The notes below the pieces were generated by a model that saw only the letters and a program-made list of their open reading frames with translations, had not been told where the DNA came from and made no database searches. DNA of 64,000 nucleotides from contig NZ_JADMNM010000009.1 in the NCBI RefSeq assembly GCF_016461955.1, forward strand, positions 1-64,000. The letters run 5' to 3'. The stretch is from Qipengyuania sp. YIM B01966. GTDB lineage: Bacteria > Pseudomonadota > Alphaproteobacteria > Sphingomonadales > Sphingomonadaceae. Shown here piece by piece: positions 9,181 to 17,795 of the stretch; position 1 is the stretch's first letter; every line of letters begins with the position of its first letter. Both the position numbers and the translations under genes were made by a program.

Positions 9181-9477
9181 ATGGAACATCAGGATATCAG
9201 GCAAGCGCAGGTCATCGGGCCGCTCGGCGAACCGCTGACGATCGCTGATTTGCCCCCGCCTAACACCCGCCGCTGGGTCGTGCGCCGCAAGGCCGAGGTT
9301 GTCGCCGCGGTTAATGGCGGTTTGCTGACGCTCGACGAGGTGCTCGAGAGATATAACCTCACCCTTGAGGAATTCGCATCGTGGCAGCGGGCCGTCGATC
9401 GCTCGGGTATGCAGGGTCTGCGCGTCACCCGAATTCAGCATTACCGCGACCTTTACGAACGCCAGCTGAAATATTGA
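9181..9477 (+). CDS. sciP: SciP-type CtrA inhibitor (DUF1153 family)
   Basis: Small helical DNA-binding/regulator protein of the DUF1153 family, whose Caulobacter member SciP binds CtrA and prevents it from recruiting RNA polymerase. The 98-residue product carries the family pattern IGPLGEPLTIADLPPPNTRR, WVVRRKAEVVAAVNGGLLTL and a helix-turn-helix-like LDEVLERYNLTLEEFASW, ending with LRVTRIQHYRDLY. The ATG at 9181 is used; a GTG codon directly before it could add one residue. The family is restricted to Alphaproteobacteria, which is one of the better taxonomic markers here. Function in this organism is inferred from Caulobacter. Confidence 0.88.
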   Translation: MEHQDIRQAQVIGPLGEPLTIADLPPPNTRRWVVRRKAEVVAAVNGGLLTLDEVLERYNLTLEEFASWQRAVDRSGMQGLRVTRIQHYRDLYERQLKY

Positions 9478-9559
9478 GACTTATCCACCGGGGCCCACGA
9501 GGCGTTTGGCGGTTCCACCTCTTTGCCTTACCATCTGTTCGCCTTGCCGCGCTTTTGCG

Positions 9560-9585
9560 GGAACCACAGGGCCCAGACCGCCGTT
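9560..9585 (+). promoter_or_regulatory. General-stress (EcfG-type) sigma promoter
   Basis: GGAAC at 9560-9564 and CGTT at 9582-9585 are separated by exactly 17 bp, the consensus of alphaproteobacterial EcfG/SigT-type promoters. Transcription would start near 9592, about 37 bp before the start of the YeaQ/GlsB-like gene, a protein family commonly tied to stress. A second site with identical spacing occurs at 51395-51420. The sigma factor itself is not in this window. Confidence 0.65.
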
Positions 9586-9628
9586 AAGGTGGCAATACCG
9601 TATGGTATTTCAAACAGGAGGAATGCAA

Positions 9629-9898
9629 ATGCTGGGCTGGATTATCGCAATTATCGTGGGTGGTGTCGCCGGCTGGCTGGCGAGCCTGGTCATGAACCGT
9701 GACGCCTCGATGGGCATCATGTGGAACATCATCATCGGTATCGTCGGCGCGCTGATCGGTAACGCGCTGCTGGCGCCGCTGCTCGGCTTCGGTGGTAGCA
9801 TCCAGGAATTCGACCTCGGCTCGTTCCTGATCGCCGTGCTGGGTGCCATCATCCTGCTCGCTATCGCCAATCTGGTGCAGCGCGGCCGCGTCCGGTAA
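9629..9898 (+). CDS. GlsB/YeaQ/YmgE family stress-response membrane protein
   Basis: A small (89-residue) inner-membrane protein with three hydrophobic segments (LGWIIAIIVGGVAGWLASLV, IMWNIIIGIVGALIGNALLA and FLIAVLGAIILLAIANLV) and the Gly-rich pattern of the transglycosylase-associated/YeaQ family. AGGAGG at 9616-9621 sits 7 bp before the ATG at 9629 but only 1 bp before the ATG at 9623, so 9629 is the likelier start. A general-stress sigma promoter lies just upstream and a terminator just downstream, so it appears to be a single-gene transcript. Molecular function is not established for this family. Confidence 0.88.
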   Translation: MLGWIIAIIVGGVAGWLASLVMNRDASMGIMWNIIIGIVGALIGNALLAPLLGFGGSIQEFDLGSFLIAVLGAIILLAIANLVQRGRVR

Positions 9899-9929
9899 TA
9901 TCGGCGCCCGCTGTAACAGCAGCAAAGTG

Positions 9930-9961
9930 AAGGGGCGGAGGCGCAGGCTTCCGCCCCTTTT
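9930..9961 (+). terminator. Rho-independent terminator after the GlsB-like gene
   Basis: AAGGGGCGGA pairs with TCCGCCCCTT across a short GC-rich loop, and the 3' arm runs into TTTT. It lies about 30 bp after the stop of the stress membrane protein gene and before the RND operon. Confidence 0.75.
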
Positions 9962-10111
9962 GCTTGTCCGCGTTCGGTCGTCCCGACAAGGTCGCCGGTC
10001 GAGTGACTGATTGCCGGCAGCCCGCGCACCCGCTATCGCCCGGCGTCCAAGGTTGCGAGCAGTGACCTAGACGAATATAACACCCGCCGGGGCGCGGGAC
10101 TGAGGCGGTCA

Positions 10112-11320
10112 ATGGATTACGACAGGACGGCGGGGATCGCGCCGCAACAGGGTGAGATGCACGGCTTTTCGACCGTCGAGCCTTCCTTGGAAGGGGTCGG
10201 CGCGCCGCCCGCGGACAAGCGCCGCCGCTATCTCATTCTGGCGGTACTGTTCGCGCTCGGCGCGGCGCTGGCGGCCTGGTATTTCATGCGCGACGGCTCC
10301 CCGGCCGAGGACGACAAGTCCGCCGAGCAGGTGCCGGTGGTCACGGTCATCGCCCCCGGCCGCGCCACCATCGAAGGCACGATCAGCGCCACCGGCACGC
10401 TCGCCGCGCGGCGCGAGCTGCCTGTCGGGGCCGTCGGCGAAGGCGGCCGGGTCGTCTCGGTGACTGTCGATCAGGGCGACTGGGTGCGCCAGGGCCAGGT
10501 GCTGGTGGCGATCGACCGCGAGGTCCAGAACCAGCAGGCTGCGAGCGCCAGCGCGCAAATTCAGGTGGCGCAGGCCGACGCCAATCTCGCCCAGTCCAAT
10601 CTCAACCGTGCGCTGCAACTGGTCGATCGTGGGTTTATCTCCAAGGCCGATGTCGACCGGCTGACCGCCACCCGCGATGCCGCCGCCGCGCGCGTGCGCG
10701 TGGCGCAGGCGCAGGCGCGCGAATTGCGCGAACGGACCGCGCGGCTCAACGTCTATGCCCCGGCATCGGGGCTGGTGCTGGCGCGCAATGTCGAGCCGGG
10801 CCAGGTGGTCAGCGGGGGCTCCGGCCCGCTGTTCACCATCGCGCAGGGCGGCGAAATGGAATTGCTGGCCCGGGTCGGCGAGGATTCGTTGCGCAATCTC
10901 GCGCCCGGCACGTCCGCCACGGTCACGCCGGTCGGCACCGATCAGGAATTCACCGGCCAGGTCTGGCAGATCGCGCCAACCATCGACGAGGCCACGCGGC
11001 AGGGCACCGCGCGCATTGCGCTCGCCTATGCAGCCGGCTTGCGGCCAGGCGGGTTTGCTACCGCGACCATCAACAGCGGCACAGTCGTCGCCCCGATGCT
11101 GCCCGAAAGCGCGATCCAGACCGACGATAATGGCAGCTTCGTCTGGATCGTGGGGCAGGACAACCGGGTCAAGCGGCAGGCGGTCAAGACCGGGCTTGTC
11201 ACCAATGACGGGATCGCCATCATCGAAGGTCTCGCCGGCACCGAACGGGTCGTGCTGCGCGCGGGCGGCTTTCTCAGCGAAGGCGACAGGGTCTCGCCGC
11301 GCCTGCAGCGGCGCAACTGA
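10112..11320 (+). CDS. RND efflux periplasmic adaptor subunit (HlyD/MFP family)
   Basis: Membrane-fusion protein linking an inner-membrane RND pump to an outer-membrane channel. A single membrane anchor, RRRYLILAVLFALGAALAAW, follows about 38 cytoplasmic residues. Then come the lipoyl-like half-motif VVSVTVDQGDWVRQGQVLV, a coiled-coil hairpin (roughly residues 135-205, Ala/Gln-rich, with LVDRGFISKADVDRLTATRD), the second lipoyl half (YAPASGLVLARNVEPGQVV) and beta-barrel/membrane-proximal domains. GAGGCGG precedes the ATG. It lies 18 bp upstream of the permease gene, so both should form one operon. No outer-membrane factor (TolC-like) is present, so the pump probably borrows one. Confidence 0.92.
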   Translation: MDYDRTAGIAPQQGEMHGFSTVEPSLEGVGAPPADKRRRYLILAVLFALGAALAAWYFMRDGSPAEDDKSAEQVPVVTVIAPGRATIEGTISATGTLAARRELPVGAVGEGGRVVSVTVDQGDWVRQGQVLVAIDREVQNQQAASASAQIQVAQADANLAQSNLNRALQLVDRGFISKADVDRLTATRDAAAARVRVAQAQARELRERTARLNVYAPASGLVLARNVEPGQVVSGGSGPLFTIAQGGEMELLARVGEDSLRNLAPGTSATVTPVGTDQEFTGQVWQIAPTIDEATRQGTARIALAYAAGLRPGGFATATINSGTVVAPMLPESAIQTDDNGSFVWIVGQDNRVKRQAVKTGLVTNDGIAIIEGLAGTERVVLRAGGFLSEGDRVSPRLQRRN

Positions 11321-11338
11321 GCGCGGACGGCGAGCGAC

Positions 11339-14300
11339 ATGAACCTGCGTAACATTTCGGCCTGGTCGATCCGCAACCCGATCATTCCGATCATCTTCTT
11401 CATCGGGTTGATGATGGCCGGCATCCTGGCCTTCAACCGGATGGATGTGAACAACAATCCGGATATCGATTTTCCCGCAGTCAACGTGACCATCGCCCAG
11501 CCGGGCGCCGCGCCGACCGAAATCGTCACCCAGATCACCGAACAGGTCGAAGGCGCGATTCGTTCGGTGCGCGGGGTCGATGAAATCCAGTCCACCGCCA
11601 GCGAAGGCGCGAGCAACACCTTCGTCCAGTTCGAAATCGGCACCGATCCCGACGAGGCGGTGAACGAGGTCAAGAACGCGGTCGATCAGATCCGCTCCGA
11701 CCTGCCCGACGGTATCATCGAACCGCGCGTGACCAAGGTCGATATCGGGGGCGCCGGCCCGATCGCCTATTACGCGGTGCGCGCTGACGACATGACGATC
11801 GAGCAGCTCAGCTGGTTCGTTGATGACACCGTGTCCAAGCGGCTGCTCGGCATTACCGGCATGGCCGCAGTCAGCCGGGCAGGCGGGGTGGACCGCGAAA
11901 TCCGCGTGGTGCTCGATCCCGCGCGGATGCAATCGCTCGGCGTCACCGCGATGCAGGTCAATGCTGCGCTGCGCCAGGTGAATGTCGATGCCGCCGGCGG
12001 CAAGGCGGAGATTGCCGGGTCGCGCCAGTCGGTGCGCGTTCTGGGCAATGCCGATACGGCGACCGAGCTCGCCGATGCCCGCGTCAATCTGGGCGGCGGG
12101 CGGACTATCCGGCTGGGCGATGTCGCCCGGGTCAGCGATGGCAGTTCGGAACAGACCTCGATCGCCAAGCTGCGCGGGCGGCAGGTCGTCACCTTCAGCA
12201 TCGAACGGGCCAAGGGCGCGTCGGACGTGACCGTCTATGATGCGGCGGTCGAGGAACTGGCCAAGATCAAGGCGGAAAACCCCGGCGTCGAGTTCATCCA
12301 GCTGTTCACTTCTGTCGATTATACCAAGAGCCAGTACGAGAGCTCGATGGCGGCGATGATCGAGGGGGCGATCCTCGCCATCGTGGTGGTGTTCTTCTTC
12401 CTGCGCGACTGGCGGGCGACATTCATCTCGGCAATCGCGATCCCGCTTTCTGCCATTCCGACCTTCTATTTCATGGACCTGATGGGGTTCACGCTGAACT
12501 TCATCTCGCTGCTCGCGCTCAGCCTGGTGGCGGGCGTGCTGGTCGATGACGCGATCGTCGAGATCGAGAACATCGTGCGCCATATGCGCATGGGCAAGAG
12601 CGCCTATCAGGCATCGATCGACGCGGCGGACGAGATCGGCCTCGCAGTGGTGGCAACCTCAATGTCGATTGTCGCGGTGTTCCTGCCGGTCGGGTTAATG
12701 CCGGGCATCTCCGGGCAGTTCTTCAAGAATTTCGGCCTCACCATCGTTGTCGCGGTGCTGATCAGTCTGGCGGTCGCGCGAATGATCACGCCGATGCTGT
12801 CGGCCTATTTCCTGAAAGCGCACGGGCAGGCCTCGCATGGCGAGGGGCGGATGATGGACCTCTACATGGCGGTCCTGCGCTGGACGCTCGATGACAGCAA
12901 GGCGGCGCAAATGAAAGCCGCGCTGACCCCGGCGCGGTTCCACTGGACCTTCGGGATCGCCTATTTCCTCGTGATCGTGGCAACTTTGGGTGCCGGAATT
13001 TTCGCCTTTGTCACGGTGTTCGGCAAGCTGTCGGCAATGGAAAGCCCAATCATCGCCACCGTTATCGGGGCGATCCTGGCGGCGGTTGCAGCCGGCGCGG
13101 TGGTGGCTTTCGGGCTCGGCTTCGTCATGCGCGCGATTCCCGGGCGATTCGGCCAATGGTATCGCTGGATGGCGGGGCGCACCTGGGCACGGATGTTCGA
13201 TCACCGGATGTGGATGTTCGCGACCGGGGTGTTCGCGCTGATCTACAGCTTCGCGCTCCTCACCGGCCTGCCGCAGCAATTCCAGCCCCAGATCAACGAC
13301 ACGTCGAGCCGGATCAGCATCGAAATGGTGCCCGGCACCACCATTCAGCAGACCGCGGCGGTGGCCGATCAGGCGACCGCGCTGCTGGAACGGCAGCCCA
13401 ATGTCGAACGGGTGATGCAACGCGTCAGCGAGGGCAATGCCCGGCTGTTCATCACGCTCAAGGAAGGGCTCGACGAAAAGAGCTTCGAATTCGAGCGGCG
13501 GATGACCCCGCAATTGCAGCAGATCCCCGATGCGCGGATCAGCTTCATGTCGCAATCGGGAGGCTTTGGCACCGGGCGCGATATTTCGATCATGCTGTCG
13601 GGCTCTGACCCGGAGCTCCTCCACCGTACGGCGCAGACGCTGGTCGAACAGATGCGCGGCGTGAAGGGCGCGGTCGCCCCGCGCATCGCCGCCGACATGC
13701 AGCGTCCCGAGCTGATCATCGTCCCGCGGATGGATCTCGCCGCGCAGCTCGGGGTCACCACCTCGGCGCTCAGCCAGACGATCCGCATCGCGACGATGGG
13801 GGAGATTGACCAGAACGCGGCCAAGTTCTCGCTCAGCGACCGGCAGGTGCCGATCCGGGTGATCCTGCCCGAACAGTCGCGCCGCGATATCGAGACGATC
13901 CGCAAACTGCCGGTACCGACCGCGAGCGGCGGCTCGGTCCCACTCGACCGGGTGGCCGATATCCGCTTCGGCGCCGGGCCGACGCAGATCCAGCGGTTCA
14001 ACCAGCAGCGGCGTATTTTCGTCGGCGCGGACCTTGCCCCCGGCGCGGTCAAGGGGCCGGTCAACGAAGCGATCCAGAAGCTGCCGATCATGCAGAACCT
14101 GCCCCAGGGCGTGTCGAACGCGCCGGTGGGCGAGGATGAGTGGCAGGCCGAGCTGATCCAGAACTTCATCGTCGCGGTGATTACCGGCATCCTCCTGGTG
14201 TTTGCGGTGCTGGTGCTGCTCTATCGCCGGTTCGTGTCGCCGCTGGTCAACATGACCTCGCTGTTGCTGGCGCCCTTGGGCGGGCTGCTGGCGCTCGGGC

Positions 14301-14761
14301 TGATCGGGCAGCCGATCTCGATGCCGGTCTATATCGGCCTGCTCATGCTGCTCGGCATTGTTGCCAAGAATTCGATCCTGCTGATCGATTTCGCGATCGA
14401 GGAAATCGCCTCGGGCGTGCCCAAGAAGGCGGCGATCATCGATGCCGGGCACAAGCGTGCGCAGCCGATCCTGATGACAACTGTGGCGATGACCGCCGGG
14501 ATGGTGCCGACCGCGCTTTCGATTTCGGGCGACGGGGCGTGGCGCGCGCCGATGGGGACGGTGGTGATCGGGGGGCTGCTGCTATCGACGCTGCTGACCT
14601 TGCTGATCGTGCCGGCCGGCTTCAGCATCGCCGATGGTTTTGAAAAGCGGCTCGGGCCGTGGCTGCGCCGCAAGCTGCTGACCTATCAGCCGGGCGATGA
14701 TCTGGAGGGTCCGCCCGTGCGGCCCGCACCCCACGCGCCGGCGCCGGTCCCGGCCGAGTGA
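11339..14761 (+). CDS. RND efflux permease, hydrophobe/amphiphile exporter type, with extra membrane insertion
   Basis: Proton-driven inner-membrane pump of the AcrB/HAE-1 superfamily. It starts NLRNISAWSIRNPIIPIIFF, has the porter domains, VLVDDAIVEIENIVRHMRMG (TM4, with the D-D proton relay) and AKNSILLIDFAIEEIASG (TM10-11). At 1140 residues it is about 100 longer than usual. The excess lies between TM6 and TM7: residues about 530-600 contain two additional hydrophobic segments (WTFGIAYFLVIVATLGAGIF and VIGAILAAVAAGAVVAFGLG) before TM7 (MWMFATGVFALIYSF). The partner adaptor is directly upstream and a DUF445 gene overlaps downstream by 4 bp. The substrate cannot be predicted. Confidence 0.92.
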   Translation: MNLRNISAWSIRNPIIPIIFFIGLMMAGILAFNRMDVNNNPDIDFPAVNVTIAQPGAAPTEIVTQITEQVEGAIRSVRGVDEIQSTASEGASNTFVQFEIGTDPDEAVNEVKNAVDQIRSDLPDGIIEPRVTKVDIGGAGPIAYYAVRADDMTIEQLSWFVDDTVSKRLLGITGMAAVSRAGGVDREIRVVLDPARMQSLGVTAMQVNAALRQVNVDAAGGKAEIAGSRQSVRVLGNADTATELADARVNLGGGRTIRLGDVARVSDGSSEQTSIAKLRGRQVVTFSIERAKGASDVTVYDAAVEELAKIKAENPGVEFIQLFTSVDYTKSQYESSMAAMIEGAILAIVVVFFFLRDWRATFISAIAIPLSAIPTFYFMDLMGFTLNFISLLALSLVAGVLVDDAIVEIENIVRHMRMGKSAYQASIDAADEIGLAVVATSMSIVAVFLPVGLMPGISGQFFKNFGLTIVVAVLISLAVARMITPMLSAYFLKAHGQASHGEGRMMDLYMAVLRWTLDDSKAAQMKAALTPARFHWTFGIAYFLVIVATLGAGIFAFVTVFGKLSAMESPIIATVIGAILAAVAAGAVVAFGLGFVMRAIPGRFGQWYRWMAGRTWARMFDHRMWMFATGVFALIYSFALLTGLPQQFQPQINDTSSRISIEMVPGTTIQQTAAVADQATALLERQPNVERVMQRVSEGNARLFITLKEGLDEKSFEFERRMTPQLQQIPDARISFMSQSGGFGTGRDISIMLSGSDPELLHRTAQTLVEQMRGVKGAVAPRIAADMQRPELIIVPRMDLAAQLGVTTSALSQTIRIATMGEIDQNAAKFSLSDRQVPIRVILPEQSRRDIETIRKLPVPTASGGSVPLDRVADIRFGAGPTQIQRFNQQRRIFVGADLAPGAVKGPVNEAIQKLPIMQNLPQGVSNAPVGEDEWQAELIQNFIVAVITGILLVFAVLVLLYRRFVSPLVNMTSLLLAPLGGLLALGLIGQPISMPVYIGLLMLLGIVAKNSILLIDFAIEEIASGVPKKAAIIDAGHKRAQPILMTTVAMTAGMVPTALSISGDGAWRAPMGTVVIGGLLLSTLLTLLIVPAGFSIADGFEKRLGPWLRRKLLTYQPGDDLEGPPVRPAPHAPAPVPAE

Positions 14762-16041
14762 CGCCGCGTCCGGCCGCGCTGCCCGGCGCGCCGCCCGCCG
14801 ACCGGGCCCGGCGGATGCGCATTACCGCGACGCTGTTGCTGGTGGCGATGGCGGCGGTGTTCCTGACTGTCCGCCAGTTCGCGCATCTCCACCCCGCCTG
14901 GGGCTACGTGCTGGCCTTTGCCGAGGCGGCGATGGTCGGCGGCCTGGCCGACTGGTTCGCGGTGACCGCGCTGTTCCGCCGCCCGCTGGGCCTTCCGATC
15001 CCACACACCGCGATCATCCCCGAAAACAAGGACCGTATCGCCGACACGATGGCGGCGTTCCTGCGCGACAATTTCCTGACGCCGGCGGTGGTCGCCCGAC
15101 GGATGAGCGGGATGAACCTGGCGCGCGGGCTGGGCGATTTCCTCGCCTCGTCCGAACGCGGCGGGGGCGGGTCGCGGATTGCCGGCGGCGCGGGCGAACT
15201 GTTCGCCGAGGTGCTCGAATCGCTCGATCCCGAACGGCTGGGCGACAGCGTGCGCTCAGGGCTGGCGGGCCAGATCGAGAAGGTCGAGATTGCCCCGGTG
15301 CTCGGACAGGTGCTCGAGGCGGCGATTGCCGACAAGCGGCATCTGCCGCTGCTCGACGCGACGATCCGCTGGGCCGGCCATGCGCTCGAAGCGAACGAGC
15401 CGCTGGTTCGCGAGATGATCCACCAGCGCGCCAATGCGCTGCTCAGGATCACCGGGCTGGACGAGCGGCTGGCCAATTCGGTACTCGACGGGCTCTACCG
15501 GCTGCTGGCCGAAGTGCTGGTCGATCCCGAACATCCCGTGCGCGGGCGGATCGAGCAGGCGCTGGAAAGCATCGCCGCCAACCTGCAGCACGATCCCGCA
15601 ACCCGCGAACGGGTCGAGCGGGCGAAGAACGAATTGCTCGCCAATCAGGCGGTCGGCGTGTGGTGGCAGGGCGTGTGGGAACGGCTGCGGGTGGGTCTGA
15701 TCGAGTTCGTCCGCCAGCGCGGGGCCAATGTTGCTGGGGGCGGAGTGACTGGCGCATTCGCCGGCGCGCTGGCCGATCTCGGCACAGCGTTGAAGCGCGA
15801 TCCGCGGTTGCAGGTGCAAATCAACCGCTTCGCCCGCCGCGCTGCGGTGGGGGTGGCGACGCGCCATGGCGGGCAGATCGTCCAGCTGGTGTCGGAAACC
15901 GTCCGTCGCTGGGACGCGCGCACGGTGACCGACCGGATCGAAAGCGCCGTCGGGCGCGACCTGCAATTCATCCGCATCAACGGCACGCTGGTCGGCGGGC
16001 TGGTCGGGCTAACCATCCACTTCCTCGACAGCGTGTTCTGA
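14758..16041 (+). CDS. DUF445 family membrane-anchored protein
   Basis: Product of 427 residues with one or two N-terminal hydrophobic segments (MRITATLLLVAMAAVFLTV, YVLAFAEAAMVGGLADWFAV). The family signature LADWFAVTALFRRPLGLPIP, HTAIIPENKDRIADTMAAFL follows, then a long helical region and a C-terminal hydrophobic end (VGGLVGLTIHFLDSVF). DUF445 (YjiN-type) proteins have no agreed function. The GTG start overlaps the stop of the RND permease by 4 bp, so it is probably co-transcribed with the pump; no functional link is known. Confidence 0.88.
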   Translation: MTPRPAALPGAPPADRARRMRITATLLLVAMAAVFLTVRQFAHLHPAWGYVLAFAEAAMVGGLADWFAVTALFRRPLGLPIPHTAIIPENKDRIADTMAAFLRDNFLTPAVVARRMSGMNLARGLGDFLASSERGGGGSRIAGGAGELFAEVLESLDPERLGDSVRSGLAGQIEKVEIAPVLGQVLEAAIADKRHLPLLDATIRWAGHALEANEPLVREMIHQRANALLRITGLDERLANSVLDGLYRLLAEVLVDPEHPVRGRIEQALESIAANLQHDPATRERVERAKNELLANQAVGVWWQGVWERLRVGLIEFVRQRGANVAGGGVTGAFAGALADLGTALKRDPRLQVQINRFARRAAVGVATRHGGQIVQLVSETVRRWDARTVTDRIESAVGRDLQFIRINGTLVGGLVGLTIHFLDSVF

Positions 16042-16107
16042 CCGCGCCCCGCTTGGCCGGCTAGGCAGTTTTGCGTATAGGTAGCGCTCCGCCACTGGAG
16101 ATGCGCG

Positions 16108-16467
16108 ATGCGCCGCCCTGCCCGCCTGCTGATTTCGCTCGCCTGCGCTGCATCCTTCGCGCTCGCCGCTCCCGCAGCGGCGACATCGGGCGCGGCGCTG
16201 CCCCCCGTCCAGCCGGGCAGCATTACGCTGTGCGAGTTCGAGCGGGGCGAGGAGATGCGCTGGCGCCTGATCGACCAGGTTTGGCGGCCGGTATGCGAAG
16301 ATCCCGCTGCCGCAACGCCGGCGGACCAAACCGCTATCGCCCCGCAATCGGCGGTGACGATGCCGGTCACTCTCACTCTGCCGCTGACCACGATCCTGTC
16401 GCTGCTCGTGGCGGTTGCGGCTTCGGCCAGCCTGCTCGCCCGCGCCGGCCAGGATAGCCCCGGCTGA
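16108..16467 (+). CDS. Small exported protein of unknown function
   Basis: 119 residues: a signal peptide (RRPARLLISLACAASFALA, then APAAA), a short periplasmic part with two cysteines (ITLCEFERGEEMRWRLIDQV and PVCEDP), and a C-terminal hydrophobic segment (LTTILSLLVAVAASASLLAR). GGAG sits 7 bp before the ATG at 16108. It lies just upstream of the polysaccharide polymerase gene and ends about 27 bp before it, so it may belong to the same transcript. No known domain recognised. Confidence 0.6.
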   Translation: MRRPARLLISLACAASFALAAPAAATSGAALPPVQPGSITLCEFERGEEMRWRLIDQVWRPVCEDPAAATPADQTAIAPQSAVTMPVTLTLPLTTILSLLVAVAASASLLARAGQDSPG

Positions 16468-16493
16468 TCCGAGAAGGCTTCGCCCGCACCACC

Positions 16494-17795
16494 GTGCCGC
16501 TGGCCGCGCTGCTGGCGGGCGGGCTGCTGCTGGGCGGCGGGGGCAGCCCGGCCGCGCTCAGCGAGGTGGTGGTGCAACTGCTCGCGGCGCTGACCGCTAC
16601 CGCGCTGGTGATTGGCCCGTGGCGCTGGCACCGCAGCCCGCCCCTGACGGCGTGGGTGGTGGTCGGGCTGCTGCTGGCGGTGCCGATTCTCCAGCTGATC
16701 CCCTTACCGCCGGGCATTTGGCACGCGCTGCCGGGCCGGGGCGTGCTGCGCGAAGGGCTGGCGATCGCCGGCCGCGACCACGCCTGGCACCCGCTGTCGC
16801 TGCATCCCGCGCTGACGTTGGCCAGCGCGCTCGCGCTGGTGGTGCCCGCGATCATGCTGGTGGGCGTCAGCGCGCTGGACCGACGGGATCGGCAGTTCCT
16901 GCTGGCCGTATTGGTCACCGCCGGGCTGGCGGCGGTGGTGCTGGGCGCGGCGCAATGGGCCGGCGGGCCGGGCGCCATGCGGTTCTATGCTGCAAGCCAC
17001 CGCGACTTTCCCCCGCTGCAATTCGCCAATCGCAACGCGGCGGCGGATTTCCTGCTGATCGCGCTGATGGCCACACCGGTCGCCTGCGCGGGCCTGCCGC
17101 GCGGCCGCGTGCTGGCGCTGATGGCGGCCGCGCTGCTGGCGCTGGGGGTGCTGGTGACCGGCTCACGCGCGGGCATCGTGCTGCTGGTTACCGTAGCGGT
17201 GCCGGCAACGGCGCTGGCGCTGTGGCCTGCCCCGCGCGAACCGCGCCGGCTGGCGAGGCGGCTGACAGCGGGCCTTGCCGGCGGTGCGTTGGCGATCGCC
17301 GCGCTGATGGCGGTGCCCGCTTTCCAGCCAGTCGCCGCACGCTTCATGCAAGGCGATGGGGCCCGCACCGCGCTGTGGGCCGCCGGCTGGCAGGGCGTGC
17401 GGGCGACCTGGCCGGCGGGCAGCGGGGTCGGCACCGCCCCGATCATGCTGATGGCGCAGGAGCGGCTCGACACGGTCGACCAGACCCTGCCCAACCGGGT
17501 GCATAATGACTGGCTGGAATGGCTGCTCGAAGCGGGCTTGCCCGGCATTCTCGCTGGTGCGGTTATCGTCGCCGTCCTCGGTCGGGCCTTCTGTCACGCT
17601 TGGCGCGATCCGGCACGGCGAGGTGAATTGCGCTGGGCCGGGGCGAGCCTCGCCGTGCTCGGGCTCCATTCGACCGTCGATTATCCGCTGCGCGCGCTGG
17701 CGCTGGCCTTGCTCGCGGCGCTTGCCGGCGGCATCGTGCTGGCCAATTACGCAGAAATACGTAGGCAGGGCCACGAAGGTAACGGGCGGCGATGA
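16494..17795 (+). CDS. O-antigen ligase/polymerase (Wzy-like) family membrane protein
   Basis: Polytopic inner-membrane protein with about ten hydrophobic segments and the periplasmic loop typical of the O-antigen ligase/Wzy family: SHRDFPPLQFANRNAAADFL, GVLVTGSRAGIVLLV and the conserved HNDWLEWLLEAGLPG with a following LGLHSTVDYPLR. Such proteins join or polymerise lipid-linked glycans at the outer face of the inner membrane. The start is uncertain: GTG at 16494 is the only standard start codon near the beginning, and the frame is open back to 16458 (RLIREGFARTT). Its stop overlaps the Wza-like gene by 4 bp, so it is coupled to the export module. Confidence 0.85.
   Translation: MPLAALLAGGLLLGGGGSPAALSEVVVQLLAALTATALVIGPWRWHRSPPLTAWVVVGLLLAVPILQLIPLPPGIWHALPGRGVLREGLAIAGRDHAWHPLSLHPALTLASALALVVPAIMLVGVSALDRRDRQFLLAVLVTAGLAAVVLGAAQWAGGPGAMRFYAASHRDFPPLQFANRNAAADFLLIALMATPVACAGLPRGRVLALMAAALLALGVLVTGSRAGIVLLVTVAVPATALALWPAPREPRRLARRLTAGLAGGALAIAALMAVPAFQPVAARFMQGDGARTALWAAGWQGVRATWPAGSGVGTAPIMLMAQERLDTVDQTLPNRVHNDWLEWLLEAGLPGILAGAVIVAVLGRAFCHAWRDPARRGELRWAGASLAVLGLHSTVDYPLRALALALLAALAGGIVLANYAEIRRQGHEGNGRR

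Noticed and set aside
10109-12583. 824-codon antisense open frame opposite the RND operon
   Set aside because: Long antisense frames are common in high-GC DNA; its translation is low-complexity Asp/Arg/Gly-rich and matches no family, while the sense strand encodes a clear RND pair.
12695-14452. 585-codon antisense frame opposite the RND permease
   Set aside because: Same reason: shadow of a GC-rich real gene, with Arg/His/Asp-biased composition.
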